From contig SISS01000038.1 of assembly GCA_004332335.1 (NCBI GenBank), positions 1 through 64,000 of the forward strand: a stretch of 64,000 nt of DNA, given 5' to 3'. Below the pieces are notes generated by a model. It made no database searches, was not told the DNA's origin, and saw only the letters and a list, made by a program, of their open reading frames with translations. This stretch comes from Methanoregulaceae archaeon UXB-2016. GTDB lineage: Archaea > Halobacteriota > Methanomicrobia > Methanomicrobiales > Methanospirillaceae. A program made the translations under genes and the position numbers. Below are positions 33,052-41,690 of the stretch, one piece after another (the stretch's first letter is position 1; each line of letters opens with the position of its first letter).

Positions 33052-34524
33052 TCAGGTATTCGGCCGGATGTGGAGGGCTCCATCGAGCGGGACCTGACTC
33101 CGGAACTGGCTGTCGGTCAACTGCTGCATGTTCTGCTGCTGGTACTCCGGCCGGTGCGTATCGTAGTACCGGTAGAAGTCCTGGTCGACATGGTAGACCT
33201 CGTTCGTCTCGGGGTTGTAGACCCGGTCCCGGTTCAGGGTGTAATCGGAAAATTTTTCCATAAAGATGTCCTCGCCCTCCTGCTTCGCGTACCATTCCTT
33301 CAGCTGCTGGTCGCGCGCATCGCTCCCCGAACCGCTCCCCGAACCGCTCCCCGAACCGCTGCCCGACCGGGAGCCGGCGCCCCACGACGCGGCCAGAAGG
33401 TTCCGACAGCCTGCGAGGGTCGCCTGGCTGTAGTCGATCGAGAGGAACGATTCGAGGAGGACCGGGGCGTCGAGGTCCCAATCCGTCGTCGGAGAGTAGA
33501 TCCCCCAGAGGTATTCGACCGCCGTGAAGTACCCTCCGCCGACCTGCGACGTACCGACCGTGAACGACCCGGTCGTCGGGGTGCCGCTATTCGAGAAGGC
33601 GATCCTCATCGCCTTGACAGCGGCCGGGCCGCCGGAGAACGCAGAGAGATCCGCGTCCTCGTACGAGAGTATGCGCACGTTCGAGACTGTCGAGAAGTCC
33701 TGGGAGAGGTACGTCGTCAGGTAGTCCTCGGGGCTCACCCCCGGCGGCAGGGTCGTCCCGGGGTCCTTGTGAAGGCTGTTCAGGAAGACGACGCCGCGCG
33801 TGTTTTGCGAATCGGCTGCGATGAGGCCTGCGCAGTTCGGGAAGACCTGGACGCCCCATCCCTCGGGGATTCGCATGGAGACCCCACCGGACTGCTGCGT
33901 CTCCTTCAACGAGCCGAGACTGCTCCTGACCGACGACGTCGTCCCTGCCCCCGCGACCTGCGACGACTGCTGGGTGAAGGAGGCCGCGATGGACCGCATG
34001 GACGGCTCGTCCTGCGCAAACGTTGCCCTGGACGCCTCGTACGCGGAGTACATCCCGTACGGAGACTTCACGAATAAGGTGTAGACCCCGGTCATGGGAA
34101 CACCGGAACGGTCGTAGGAGGCGACGATCTCGAGCATCGAACCGTCCTGAGTCTGTCGGACGGAGTCGAGTGCAAACCCGGTGACCCCCTGCGCCTCCTG
34201 CCCGACGATATAGTTCGCGATCATCGGGGCCGTCGCCGTGCGATACGCGCCGCTGAGGAAGAGGGGGCGGAGGACGACCCGAGCACCTCCCGCCCCCGGG
34301 TTCCTGACCTGGACCTCGTCCCCGACCGTGACGGTCCACGAGGCCGGTTTCTTCAGTGAGAAGAGGTGCTCGGGATCCGAATACGTCTGCAGGGCCGCAT
34401 CCCCGGTCGAACCGACACCGTCCCGGTTCGCCGGCGCGGTGCATCCGGCGGTGATGAGCAACGCGAGGAGGAGAAGAGCGATCGCAGATACCGTGCGAGC
34501 TATTGACATACTGGAGGAACGCAT
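33052..34524 (-). CDS. secreted lipoprotein with PsbP-like domains and Gly-Ser linker
   Basis: 490 residues. Residues 1-28 are a lipoprotein signal ending LLITAGC (lipobox; Cys is the lipidated residue). Two related domains follow, each opening with a PsbP/DUF1795-like strand set: HLFSLKKPASWTVTVGDEVQ and VSMRIPEGWGVQVFPNCAGL. A (Gly-Ser)n linker at about 385-407 joins a polar C-terminal domain rich in Tyr, Asp and Gln (YHVDQDFYRYYDTHRPEYQQ). The protein is surface-anchored; function unknown. ATG 34524 chosen because GTATATATT near 34580 gives a TSS after the longer start at 34611. Convergent with arvC. Confidence 0.72.
   Translation of the reverse strand: MRSSSMSIARTVSAIALLLLALLITAGCTAPANRDGVGSTGDAALQTYSDPEHLFSLKKPASWTVTVGDEVQVRNPGAGGARVVLRPLFLSGAYRTATAPMIANYIVGQEAQGVTGFALDSVRQTQDGSMLEIVASYDRSGVPMTGVYTLFVKSPYGMYSAYEASRATFAQDEPSMRSIAASFTQQSSQVAGAGTTSSVRSSLGSLKETQQSGGVSMRIPEGWGVQVFPNCAGLIAADSQNTRGVVFLNSLHKDPGTTLPPGVSPEDYLTTYLSQDFSTVSNVRILSYEDADLSAFSGGPAAVKAMRIAFSNSGTPTTGSFTVGTSQVGGGYFTAVEYLWGIYSPTTDWDLDAPVLLESFLSIDYSQATLAGCRNLLAASWGAGSRSGSGSGSGSGSGSGSDARDQQLKEWYAKQEGEDIFMEKFSDYTLNRDRVYNPETNEVYHVDQDFYRYYDTHRPEYQQQNMQQLTDSQFRSQVPLDGALHIRPNT
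33321..33368. repeat. 12-bp tandem repeat encoding the Gly-Ser linker
   Basis: Three exact copies of CGCTCCCCGAAC (33321-33356) and a fourth degenerate copy. Each unit encodes two Gly-Ser dipeptides on the minus strand, so copy-number change alters linker length without shifting frame. Confidence 0.85.
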
Positions 34525-34723
34525 TCGAGGCGGGTAATCGTTTGGGTTTGTCGGCAGCCTTATGAAGCCTCCGGGAGAATATATACCCGGCACCGTCGCT
34601 GACGTGTGCACGACACACCGGTAAGTCCGACGCGCCTCGCGGTGCGGCCCTTCGGGGCTTGGGATTACGGAGCGTGCGTCTCATCGCTGCTCTTCTCGGG
34701 ACTATCGGAATCGGAGTAGAACT

Positions 34724-35182
34724 ATGGCACGAATGCATGCGCGACGGAGAGGCAAGTCGGGCTCTGTCCGACCACAACGGGCAGACCCGCCCGCGTGGTC
34801 GACGACCGACGTGGCCGAGATCGAGAAGCTCATCATCGAGCTCCACAGAAAGGAGCGATCGAGCGCCGAGATCGGAACAATCCTGCGCGACCAGTACGCA
34901 GTCCCGGACGTGAAACTCGCGACCGGGAAGCGGGTCGGCGAGATTCTTGATGCGAACGGGTTCACACCCGAGATCCCGGAGGACCTCCGGAACCTGATCG
35001 TGAAGGCCCTGGGGATGCGCAAGCACCTCGCGGAGAACCGGAACGATGTCCACAACAAGCGGCAGCTCCAGCTGACCGAATCGAAGGTCCGCCGCCTGGT
35101 GAAGTACTACGTCGGGTCGAAGCGGCTCCCGAAGGGCTGGGTCTACAAACCCGAGACAGCCGAGATCCTGCTCTCGCGGTAA
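34724..35182 (+). CDS. rps15: 30S ribosomal protein S15 (uS15)
   Basis: 152-residue archaeal S15P/S13e. Starts MARMHARRRGKSGSVRPQRA, includes the IEKLIIELHRKERSSAEIGT helix and ends with the rRNA-binding HNKRQLQLTESKVRRLVKYY. Binds 16S rRNA in the central domain. It leads a conserved archaeal string with the DHH nuclease, pcc1, serS and rps3ae. Confidence 0.96.
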   Translation: MARMHARRRGKSGSVRPQRADPPAWSTTDVAEIEKLIIELHRKERSSAEIGTILRDQYAVPDVKLATGKRVGEILDANGFTPEIPEDLRNLIVKALGMRKHLAENRNDVHNKRQLQLTESKVRRLVKYYVGSKRLPKGWVYKPETAEILLSR

Positions 35183-35188
35183 TTCCCC

Positions 35189-36391
35189 ATGTCGATCGAC
35201 GCCGCCGCCGAACGCCTCGCCCGCTTCCTCGAGGAGCAGCGCTACGTGGAGGTCTACGGCCACCACGATGCGGACGGTATCACGGCGGCATCGCTCGTCT
35301 GCCACGCGCTCTGGCGCCGGGGCACGGGCTTCCGTCTCCGCGTGGTGGACCGGGTTCCGGACCTCGATACCGAGGTCCCGACCCTGCTCTGCGACCTCGG
35401 AGCGGGCCTCGATGACCTGCCCGCTCACGTGGCGGTCCTCGACCACCACGCGCCCGCGGCGCGCGGGGACGGGATCGTGCTGAACCCGCATCTCGCCGGG
35501 CTCGACGGGGAGCGGGTGCTCTCGGCCGCGGCCCTGGCCTACCGCGTGGCGAACCGGCTCGCGAACTGCCGCGACCTCGCAGGCCTGGCCGCGGCCGGCG
35601 TGCTCGGTGACGGCCAGGCCTTCGAGGACGAGAACGCGGAGATCCTGAACGAAGGGATGACGAACGGCGTCCTCCAGCTTGAACGCGGGGTCGCGCTCCC
35701 CGGCAGCTCGATCGCCGAGCAGCTCGAGCTCGCAATCGACCCGTACCTCCCCGGGATCTCCGGCGATAAGGGCCGGGTCCGCGAGCTCCTCCGGGCTTCG
35801 CTCGGCGAGGACGGCCCGGCCCTCGACCTCCTCCTCTCGCTCGTCGTGCTCGACACGGCCGAGAGGGCGGCGCCGGGGGCGCTCGAGGCCCTCTGGGGCG
35901 ACCGCGTGCTCTGTCTGCGCGAGACCCTCACGGACGCGCAGACCCTTGCGGCCGTGGTCGAGGCCTGCGGCAAGACCGGGCGCGGCGGACTCGCCGCCTC
36001 GATCTGCCTCCGGTCTCCCGGCGCGGCCGAGGAGGGGCGGACGGTCGCTGCGGCGCATCGGCGCCGGGTGATCGAGGCGATCGCCGGGGTGATGCCGGTC
36101 GAGGAGGCCGGAGTCGCCTACCGGATCGCGGACCCCGCGCTCGCGGGCGACGTCGCGGCCGCGCTGGCCGGGCCGGCCGGAGGACCGATCCTGGTGGCGG
36201 GCGGGAGCGACGGCATGGTCCGGCTCTCGGCCCGCGGCGATGGAAGGGTCCCGCTCGGCCCGCTCGTGCGGCAGCTCGCGGCCGAGGCCGGCGGCACCGG
36301 CGGCGGGCACACGCGCCGGGCCGGCGGAGTCGTACCGGCCGGCGCGTTCTTGCAGTTCGCGGCCGCGTTCGCAGAGGCGGTCGGCGCATGA
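35189..36391 (+). CDS. DHH-family phosphoesterase, archaeal RecJ/GAN-like
   Basis: 400 residues. VYGHHDADGITAASLVCHAL and AVLDHHAPAA carry the metal-binding DHD and DHH motifs, and GGGHTRRAGGVVPAGAFLQF is the DHHA1 signature. Archaeal members with this gene position (directly after rps15) are RecJ-like single-strand exonucleases that can associate with the GINS/CMG replication complex. The stop overlaps the pcc1 start (ATGA). Residues at all catalytic positions appear intact. Confidence 0.88.
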   Translation: MSIDAAAERLARFLEEQRYVEVYGHHDADGITAASLVCHALWRRGTGFRLRVVDRVPDLDTEVPTLLCDLGAGLDDLPAHVAVLDHHAPAARGDGIVLNPHLAGLDGERVLSAAALAYRVANRLANCRDLAGLAAAGVLGDGQAFEDENAEILNEGMTNGVLQLERGVALPGSSIAEQLELAIDPYLPGISGDKGRVRELLRASLGEDGPALDLLLSLVVLDTAERAAPGALEALWGDRVLCLRETLTDAQTLAAVVEACGKTGRGGLAASICLRSPGAAEEGRTVAAAHRRRVIEAIAGVMPVEEAGVAYRIADPALAGDVAAALAGPAGGPILVAGGSDGMVRLSARGDGRVPLGPLVRQLAAEAGGTGGGHTRRAGGVVPAGAFLQFAAAFAEAVGA

Positions 36392-36609
36392 GGTGTGAGG
36401 GGGTCATCAGGACCCGGCACCGATGCCCGGCCTGCGTGGCGGCCGCGCTCGGGCCCGACGACCACCTGCTCTGCTCGACCGCGGTCGAGGACGGGGCGGT
36501 CGTGGCCCGGCTCGGCGGACGCGAGTGCGGCTCGATCATCGCAACAATGGACGACTACCTGATGAACTGTCAGATTGCGGAGGAGCAATGCAGCCACGAT
36601 TTAGCCTGA
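36388..36609 (+). CDS. pcc1: KEOPS complex subunit Pcc1
   Basis: 73-residue Pcc1-like protein. LGPDDHLLCSTAVEDGAVVA and IIATMDDYLMNCQIAEEQ follow the Pcc1 pattern (ALxPDN ... LxxTxDDxLxNxxxAE). Pcc1 dimerises the KEOPS complex that makes the t6A tRNA modification. Three extra Cys in CRHRCPACVAA-like N-terminus are unusual. Gene order DHH-pcc1-serS-rps3ae supports the assignment. Its end overlaps serS by 22 bp. Confidence 0.75.
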   Translation: MRCEGVIRTRHRCPACVAAALGPDDHLLCSTAVEDGAVVARLGGRECGSIIATMDDYLMNCQIAEEQCSHDLA

Positions 36610-38105
36610 CAGCGGACCTCGTCTTCTCGAAAGAGATCCCGGACGAGGCCCTGCCCGCAATCGAGCGGGCGGTCGAGGAGGCGAACACGGTCCTCTTCCG
36701 AAAGGGCGTCCCGAAGGACGCGCCCGAGGACGAGATCGGTCGGATCACGGGGCACTCGGTCGCGGGAGCGGCCCTGACGCTCACGCTCGTGAGCGGAGGA
36801 TACACCCGGGTTCACGATGCCCTCTTCCGGTTCAGGAAGCATGTGGCGGGCCTACTCGGTCGGCACCGGATCGGACTGCGCGACCTCGTGGTCTCTGACT
36901 ACCGGGTCGAGCTCCGGGGCGAGGTCCCCGAGGGGCTCCGGCTCCCCGTGCTCCCCTTCATCCAATCGGCCGAGTGCGGCCCAGAGCGGATCGACCTCGT
37001 GCTCGCGGTCTCGGCCGCTGACCTCGAGAACAAGATCCCCGACCGGCTGATCCGGCTCATCGAGGAGAAGGCCGAGGCGGCCGCGTACGGCGGCAAGACC
37101 GAGCACTGGGAACTCGTGTACGAGTCCCCCAAGCGCGAGCACTCCTACCGGGAGGATCCGACCGCGGAGATGATCCGGCGCGGCTGGATCAAGCACGCAC
37201 TCTCACGGGGCCAGTGGATCCACGGGCCGCAGTCGACCCGGCTCTTCCGGACCTTCGAGGCGATCGTGCTCGAGGAGATCATCGAGCCGCTCGGCTTCAC
37301 CGAGATGGTCTTCCCGAAGCTCGTGCCCTGGGAGGTCTGGATGAAGTCGGGGCACGCCAAGGGCGTCTACCCCGAGATCTACTACGTTTCGGTCCCCAAG
37401 ACCCGCGACCCGGCCTACTGGGAAGAGGTCGCGGACTACTTCAAGGTGACCGGCGAGGTCCCGATCGAGATGATCCGGGAGAAGATCGACGGGCCGATCG
37501 GCGGGCTCTGCTACGCGCAGTGCCCCTCGTTCTGGCCGTTCGTCGGGGGTACGACCCTCACGAACGACTGCCTTCCGGCCCGGATATTCGACCGCTCGGG
37601 GACCTCACACCGGTACGAGTCCGGCGGGATCCACGGGATCGAACGCGTGGACGAGTTTCACCGGATCGAGCTCCTCTGGCTCGGCTCGCCCGAGCAGACG
37701 GTCGAGACGGCCGACCTGCTCCACGAGCGCTACCGCCGGCTCTTCGACGAGGTCCTCGAGCTCGAGTGGCGCTCGGCTCGGGTCACGCCCTGGTTCATGG
37801 CCCAGGAGGGCATGCTCGGCGGCGAAGGGTCGGAGCGGATCGGCACGACCGATTACGAGGCCGTGCTGCCGTACTCCGACTCGTGGCTCGAGTTCCAGAA
37901 CGTCTCGGTCAACGGCGACAAGTACCCGCGCGGGTTCAACGTCAAGGTCCAGTCGGGCCAGGACCTCTGGTCCGGCTGCTCGGGGATCGGCCTCGAGCGG
38001 TGGACCGCGGCGTTCCTCGCGCAGAAGGGCTTCGAGCTCGACGACTGGCCAGCCCCGGTACGCCGGCGGTTTGGCGATGCACATGAAATTTTTCGATTTG
38101 TTTAA
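36588..38105 (+). CDS. serS: seryl-tRNA synthetase, methanogenic (type 2)
   Basis: 505 residues. Lacks the coiled-coil tRNA arm of common SerRS and has the methanogen-type N-terminal alpha/beta domain (QPRFSLTADLVFSKEIPDEA). The class II core shows FPKLVPWEVW (motif 1), the zinc/serine-binding region CYAQCPSFWPFVGGTTL, FDRSGTSHRYESGGIHGIER (motif 2) and SGIGLERWTAAFLAQKGF (motif 3). ATG 36588 follows GGAGG and lies inside the end of pcc1. This enzyme type is nearly exclusive to methanogens, which supports the taxonomic reading. Confidence 0.95.
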   Translation: MQPRFSLTADLVFSKEIPDEALPAIERAVEEANTVLFRKGVPKDAPEDEIGRITGHSVAGAALTLTLVSGGYTRVHDALFRFRKHVAGLLGRHRIGLRDLVVSDYRVELRGEVPEGLRLPVLPFIQSAECGPERIDLVLAVSAADLENKIPDRLIRLIEEKAEAAAYGGKTEHWELVYESPKREHSYREDPTAEMIRRGWIKHALSRGQWIHGPQSTRLFRTFEAIVLEEIIEPLGFTEMVFPKLVPWEVWMKSGHAKGVYPEIYYVSVPKTRDPAYWEEVADYFKVTGEVPIEMIREKIDGPIGGLCYAQCPSFWPFVGGTTLTNDCLPARIFDRSGTSHRYESGGIHGIERVDEFHRIELLWLGSPEQTVETADLLHERYRRLFDEVLELEWRSARVTPWFMAQEGMLGGEGSERIGTTDYEAVLPYSDSWLEFQNVSVNGDKYPRGFNVKVQSGQDLWSGCSGIGLERWTAAFLAQKGFELDDWPAPVRRRFGDAHEIFRFV

Positions 38106-38119
38106 CCACAGGTGACTGA

Positions 38120-38722
38120 ATGGCAAGAAAAAAGCAGACCGGACGGCGCGTTGAGGGCTGGAAGGCGAAGACCTGGTACAAGGTCAACGCCCCCGAGACC
38201 TTCAACTCCGCCTACATCGGCGACACGATCTCGGCCGACACCGAGAACATGATCGGGCGCGTGATGAACGCGACCCTCGGCGAGATCAACAACGACTACG
38301 GCAAGCAGCACGTCAAGATGAAGTTCCGCATCAACCGGGTCGCAGGCGACGCCGCGTACACGGAGTTCGTCGGGCACGAGCTGACCAAGGACTACCTCCG
38401 CTCGCTGGTCAAGCGGCGTTCGAGCCGGATCGACTCGCACGTGATCGGGACCACGAAGGACGGGGTCCGGCTTCACATGACCGTGACCTGCTACACGCTG
38501 ATGGCCGCCGACTCGTCCCACATCCACGAGATCCGCAAGCGGATCACGGAGCGGGCCACGGCCTTCATCGCCGAGAACGAATGGTCGACGGTCACTGAGG
38601 CCATGGTTACGGGCTCGCTCGCAAAAGAGATGATGGCCGACTCCAAGGTCGTCTTCCCGGTTCGCCGTATCGAAGTGATCAAGTCCAAGCTCCTGGGCCG
38701 CATCCACACCCAGGTGGCCTGA
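38120..38722 (+). CDS. rps3ae: 30S ribosomal protein S3Ae (eS1)
   Basis: 200 residues. MARKKQTGRRVEGWKAKTWY, VNAPETFNSAYIGDTISAD and GHELTKDYLRSLVKRRSSRI are typical of archaeal eS1; the C-terminus contains KVVFPVRRIEVIKSKLLGR. Fourteen bases after serS, last gene of the translation string; a TTTTT-containing run follows. Confidence 0.96.
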   Translation: MARKKQTGRRVEGWKAKTWYKVNAPETFNSAYIGDTISADTENMIGRVMNATLGEINNDYGKQHVKMKFRINRVAGDAAYTEFVGHELTKDYLRSLVKRRSSRIDSHVIGTTKDGVRLHMTVTCYTLMAADSSHIHEIRKRITERATAFIAENEWSTVTEAMVTGSLAKEMMADSKVVFPVRRIEVIKSKLLGRIHTQVA

Positions 38723-38737
38723 ACTCTCTCTTTTTCT

Positions 38738-39505
38738 TCAGGGAAACGAGTCCCGCCCGAAGTGGCGCAGGGCCACCTCGTCGTTCTCGATCTTCAGATA
38801 GGTCAGCGCGCCGCCGTCGGCGACCCACGACCCCGGGTTCGCGACGAGTCCGTCGGCACTGACCGAGGGGCGATGGGTGTGGCCGTAGACCAGCCGGTCT
38901 CCGGGCTCCATGCCGAGGAGCAGGTGCCGGGCTGGCGAACGGGCGAGGGCCTCGGCTCCGTCGAGGGTCGGGCGCTCGTGCGCCGGACGGGCCAGGGTCT
39001 CACGACGAGCGACGAGGTCGAGGCCGCGGGAGTAGAGCTCGACGAGGCGGCCTGCAGCGGCGCCCCCGAAGTCCCCGACCGCGCACATCCGGGAGGAGAA
39101 GACCTCGTAGGCCTCGACCGAGAGCGGTTCGAGCGCGCCCCAGACCTCGAGATCGTAGCCGTGCAGGAAGAGCGTCGTCCGGCCCCCCTCCTCCTCGAGC
39201 AGGAGCCGTTTCTGGATGGGGAACGGCCCGCGTCCCCCGTTCCGCTCCGCGATCTCGAGCAGGGCATAGTCGTGGTTCCCGACCACGTACCGGAGGTCCA
39301 CCCCGTCGAGGTCGATCAGCCGTTCGATCAGCGCACCGTGCTCGATCAGGAGCGGGCCGTTCTTCCGGCGCCAGAGGTCGAAGATGTCGCCGAGCAGGAC
39401 CAGGGTGCCGATCTGGGCCGTCTCGCAGGCGTCGAGAAAGGAGAGGAACTCGGGGACAGCTGCGTCGGGATGGCCGGCGTGGAGGTCCGAGACGACGAGG
39501 ATCAC
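38738..39505 (-). CDS. calcineurin-like metallophosphoesterase (LpxH-like)
   Basis: 255 residues. VSDLHAGHPDAA (metal D-x-H), LLGDIFDLW, VVGNHDYALLEIAERNG, LHGYDLEVWG and VYGHTHRPSV provide the full di-metal site. The LGDIFDLW and HGxxxD spacing resembles UDP-diacylglucosamine hydrolase-like phosphatases; in archaea the substrate is unknown. The frame is open to 39553, but AACTTTATCG within that extension is a plausible TATA, so I chose the GTG at 39505 (leaderless). Diverges from apgM. Confidence 0.74.
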   Translation of the reverse strand: MILVVSDLHAGHPDAAVPEFLSFLDACETAQIGTLVLLGDIFDLWRRKNGPLLIEHGALIERLIDLDGVDLRYVVGNHDYALLEIAERNGGRGPFPIQKRLLLEEEGGRTTLFLHGYDLEVWGALEPLSVEAYEVFSSRMCAVGDFGGAAAGRLVELYSRGLDLVARRETLARPAHERPTLDGAEALARSPARHLLLGMEPGDRLVYGHTHRPSVSADGLVANPGSWVADGGALTYLKIENDEVALRHFGRDSFP

Positions 39506-39583
39506 GTGATCGATTGAGCACGGGGGTTCGATAAAGTTAGCGGGCCGGCACATCTATGGCAGACGAGCGCGAAGTTCTACCCG

Positions 39584-40819
39584 ATGACTGCCAGCAGGAT
39601 CGTGCTGATCGTCCTCGACGGGATCGGCGACCGGCCGCACCCGGCGCTGCACGGAGCCACCCCCCTCTCGGCCGCACGCACGCCCGTGCTCGACCGGCTC
39701 GCACGCGAGGGCATCACCGGGATCATGGACACGATCGCCCCCGGGATCCGGCCGGGCTCGGACACCTCTCACCTGGCCCTGCTGGGATACCCCCCGCGCG
39801 AGTACTATACAGGCAGAGGGCCCCTCGAGGCCGAGGGCTCGGGGATACGGATGCGCCCCGGGATGGTCGGGTTCCGCGCGAACTACGCGACCCTCGATCC
39901 GGAGGGGCGCGTGGCCGACCGGCGTGCAGGGCGGATCCACGGCACGGAGCCGCTCTCGAAGGCGATCGAGGAGGGCGTGGACCTCTCCTCGTTCGGCGTC
40001 ACCTTCCGGTTCGTCTCGGGGGCCGGCCACCGAGCCGCGCTTGCCCTCGAGGGCGAGGGGCTCGGGGACGGGGTCGGCTCGAACGACCCGAAGAAGGAGG
40101 GCGCCCCCCCTCACCCCTTCGCACCGACGAGCGACCTGCCCGCCGACGCGAGGACCGCTGCGGTCCTGAACGAGTTCGTCCGGCAGGCCCGCTCGCTCCT
40201 CTTCGACCACCCGCTCAACCGCGAGCGCCTCGCCCAGGGCCTGCTGCCGGCGAACGAGGTCCTGCTGCGCGGGGCCGGGCGGATGGGGCACTTCGAGCCG
40301 TTCTCGGAGCGGTACGATCTCGCGGGCGCCGTGATCTCGGCCGCGACCCTGATCACCGGGATCGGCCGGGTCGTCGGGCTCGAGCCGATCCCGGTCGAGG
40401 GCGCGACCGGATCGGTCGACTCCAACATCGAGAACAAGGTTGGGGCCGTGATCCGGGCGCTCGAGACGCACCAGTTCGTGCTGCTGAACATCAAGGGGGC
40501 CGACGAGTCCGGGCACGACGGGAAGGCCGAGCAGAAGCGCGACTTCATCGCCCGGGTCGACGGCGCCCTCGCTCCGCTCCTCGACCTGCCCGGGACCGTG
40601 ATCGCGGTCCTGGGCGACCACTCGACCCCGTGCACGGTCAAGGATCACTCGGCCGACCCGGTCCCGGTCCTGATCCGGGGCGAGGGCGTCCGCCCCGACC
40701 GGGTGGAGCGCTACGACGAGTTCGCCTGCGCCGAGGGCGGGCTCCACCGCATTCGCGGGTGCGACATCCTGCCGATCCTGCTCGACCTGATCGACAAGGC
40801 CCATAAATACGGGGCCTGA
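39584..40819 (+). CDS. apgM: 2,3-bisphosphoglycerate-independent phosphoglycerate mutase, archaeal ApgM
   Basis: 411 residues of the alkaline phosphatase superfamily: IVLIVLDGIGDRPHPALHGA (metal Asp), GIRPGSDTSHLALLGYPP (catalytic Ser), NIKGADESGHDGKAEQK and VLGDHSTPCTVKDHSADPVP (metal Asp/His). Interconverts 3- and 2-phosphoglycerate in gluconeogenesis and glycolysis. 21 bases before the bactofilin-like gene. Confidence 0.94.
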   Translation: MTASRIVLIVLDGIGDRPHPALHGATPLSAARTPVLDRLAREGITGIMDTIAPGIRPGSDTSHLALLGYPPREYYTGRGPLEAEGSGIRMRPGMVGFRANYATLDPEGRVADRRAGRIHGTEPLSKAIEEGVDLSSFGVTFRFVSGAGHRAALALEGEGLGDGVGSNDPKKEGAPPHPFAPTSDLPADARTAAVLNEFVRQARSLLFDHPLNRERLAQGLLPANEVLLRGAGRMGHFEPFSERYDLAGAVISAATLITGIGRVVGLEPIPVEGATGSVDSNIENKVGAVIRALETHQFVLLNIKGADESGHDGKAEQKRDFIARVDGALAPLLDLPGTVIAVLGDHSTPCTVKDHSADPVPVLIRGEGVRPDRVERYDEFACAEGGLHRIRGCDILPILLDLIDKAHKYGA

Positions 40820-40840
40820 CAGAGTGTACGGCAGACGATA

Positions 40841-41686
40841 ATGGAAGAGCCCGCGCCCGCACTGCTCCTCGATCGGTGCCTGATCCCCGATCGGACCGAG
40901 CTCCAGGAGCATACACTGATGACCGACCGCGCGGTCCTGATCGGAGACCGCTCCAGGATCGACTACGGCCTCTCGGGCGCCGAGGTCGTGATCGCCGAGT
41001 TCTGCCGGATCAACGGGGCCGTGACCGCCTCGGGCGATATTCGGATAGACCACTGGACCGAGGTGGCCGGCAACGTCACGACCGGCGCGGACGCCTACCT
41101 CGGAGAGGGGGTCCGGATTGCGGGCCGGCTCTCGGTCGCAGGCGACCTCGATATCGGCGACAACGTCCAGATCGAGCAGGGTTTCGAGGCCCGCGGCTGG
41201 ATTCAGATCCGAAATCCGCTTCCGGTGATCGTCTATCTCATGCTCTACCTGATGGCCATGCTCCGCTTCGAGCGGGAGGACGAGGTGGAGCGGTTCATGG
41301 CCGAGGTGCTCGGCGGGGACGACGAGCCGATCGAACAGCCGCTCGTGATCCCGACGGGCGCCGTCTTCGACATGGAGCGGCTCGAGGTGCCGGGCGAGAT
41401 GGCGATCGGGTCGTTCTGTCGGCTCCACGGCAATGTTCGGGCGCGGACCGTCGCGATCGGATCGGCGACGACGCTCTTCGGCTCGGTCCGGGCGGCCGAG
41501 CGTGTCGTGATCGGGCCGGGGAGCGTGGTCCACGGCACGGTCGCGTGCGGCGGGGTGATCGTGGTCGCGCAGGGGGCTCACATCCTCGGCGACCTCGACG
41601 GCCGGACGATCGAGGTCCACGAGCGGGCGCTCGTGGACGGGACTATGCTGGCCCCCGAGGGCCTGCGCATCGTGAGGGACGCGTGA
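40841..41686 (+). CDS. bactofilin-like / left-handed beta-helix protein
   Basis: 281 residues in two beta-helical halves, each with hexapeptide-like turns (VVIAEFCRINGAVTASGDIR, VAGNVTTGADAYLGEGVRIA; later MAIGSFCRLHGNVRARTVAI, VVIGPGSVVHGTVACGGVIV). Between them is NPLPVIVYLMLYLMAMLRF, a 16-18 residue hydrophobic helix, then an acidic spacer. The pattern fits polymer-forming bactofilin-type proteins better than acyltransferases because no catalytic His or CoA site is obvious. The central helix could bind membrane. Probably co-transcribed with apgM and the following gene. Confidence 0.6.
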   Translation: MEEPAPALLLDRCLIPDRTELQEHTLMTDRAVLIGDRSRIDYGLSGAEVVIAEFCRINGAVTASGDIRIDHWTEVAGNVTTGADAYLGEGVRIAGRLSVAGDLDIGDNVQIEQGFEARGWIQIRNPLPVIVYLMLYLMAMLRFEREDEVERFMAEVLGGDDEPIEQPLVIPTGAVFDMERLEVPGEMAIGSFCRLHGNVRARTVAIGSATTLFGSVRAAERVVIGPGSVVHGTVACGGVIVVAQGAHILGDLDGRTIEVHERALVDGTMLAPEGLRIVRDA

Positions 41687-41690
41687 TACT

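Noticed and set aside
33587-36310. 907-codon open frame on the minus strand across rps15 and the DHH gene
   Set aside because: Antisense to well-recognised genes, Arg/Glu/Pro-rich artefact of GC-rich codon positions.
39554-41620. 688-codon minus-strand frame opposite apgM and the bactofilin-like gene
   Set aside because: Mirror frame of clearly identified plus-strand genes.
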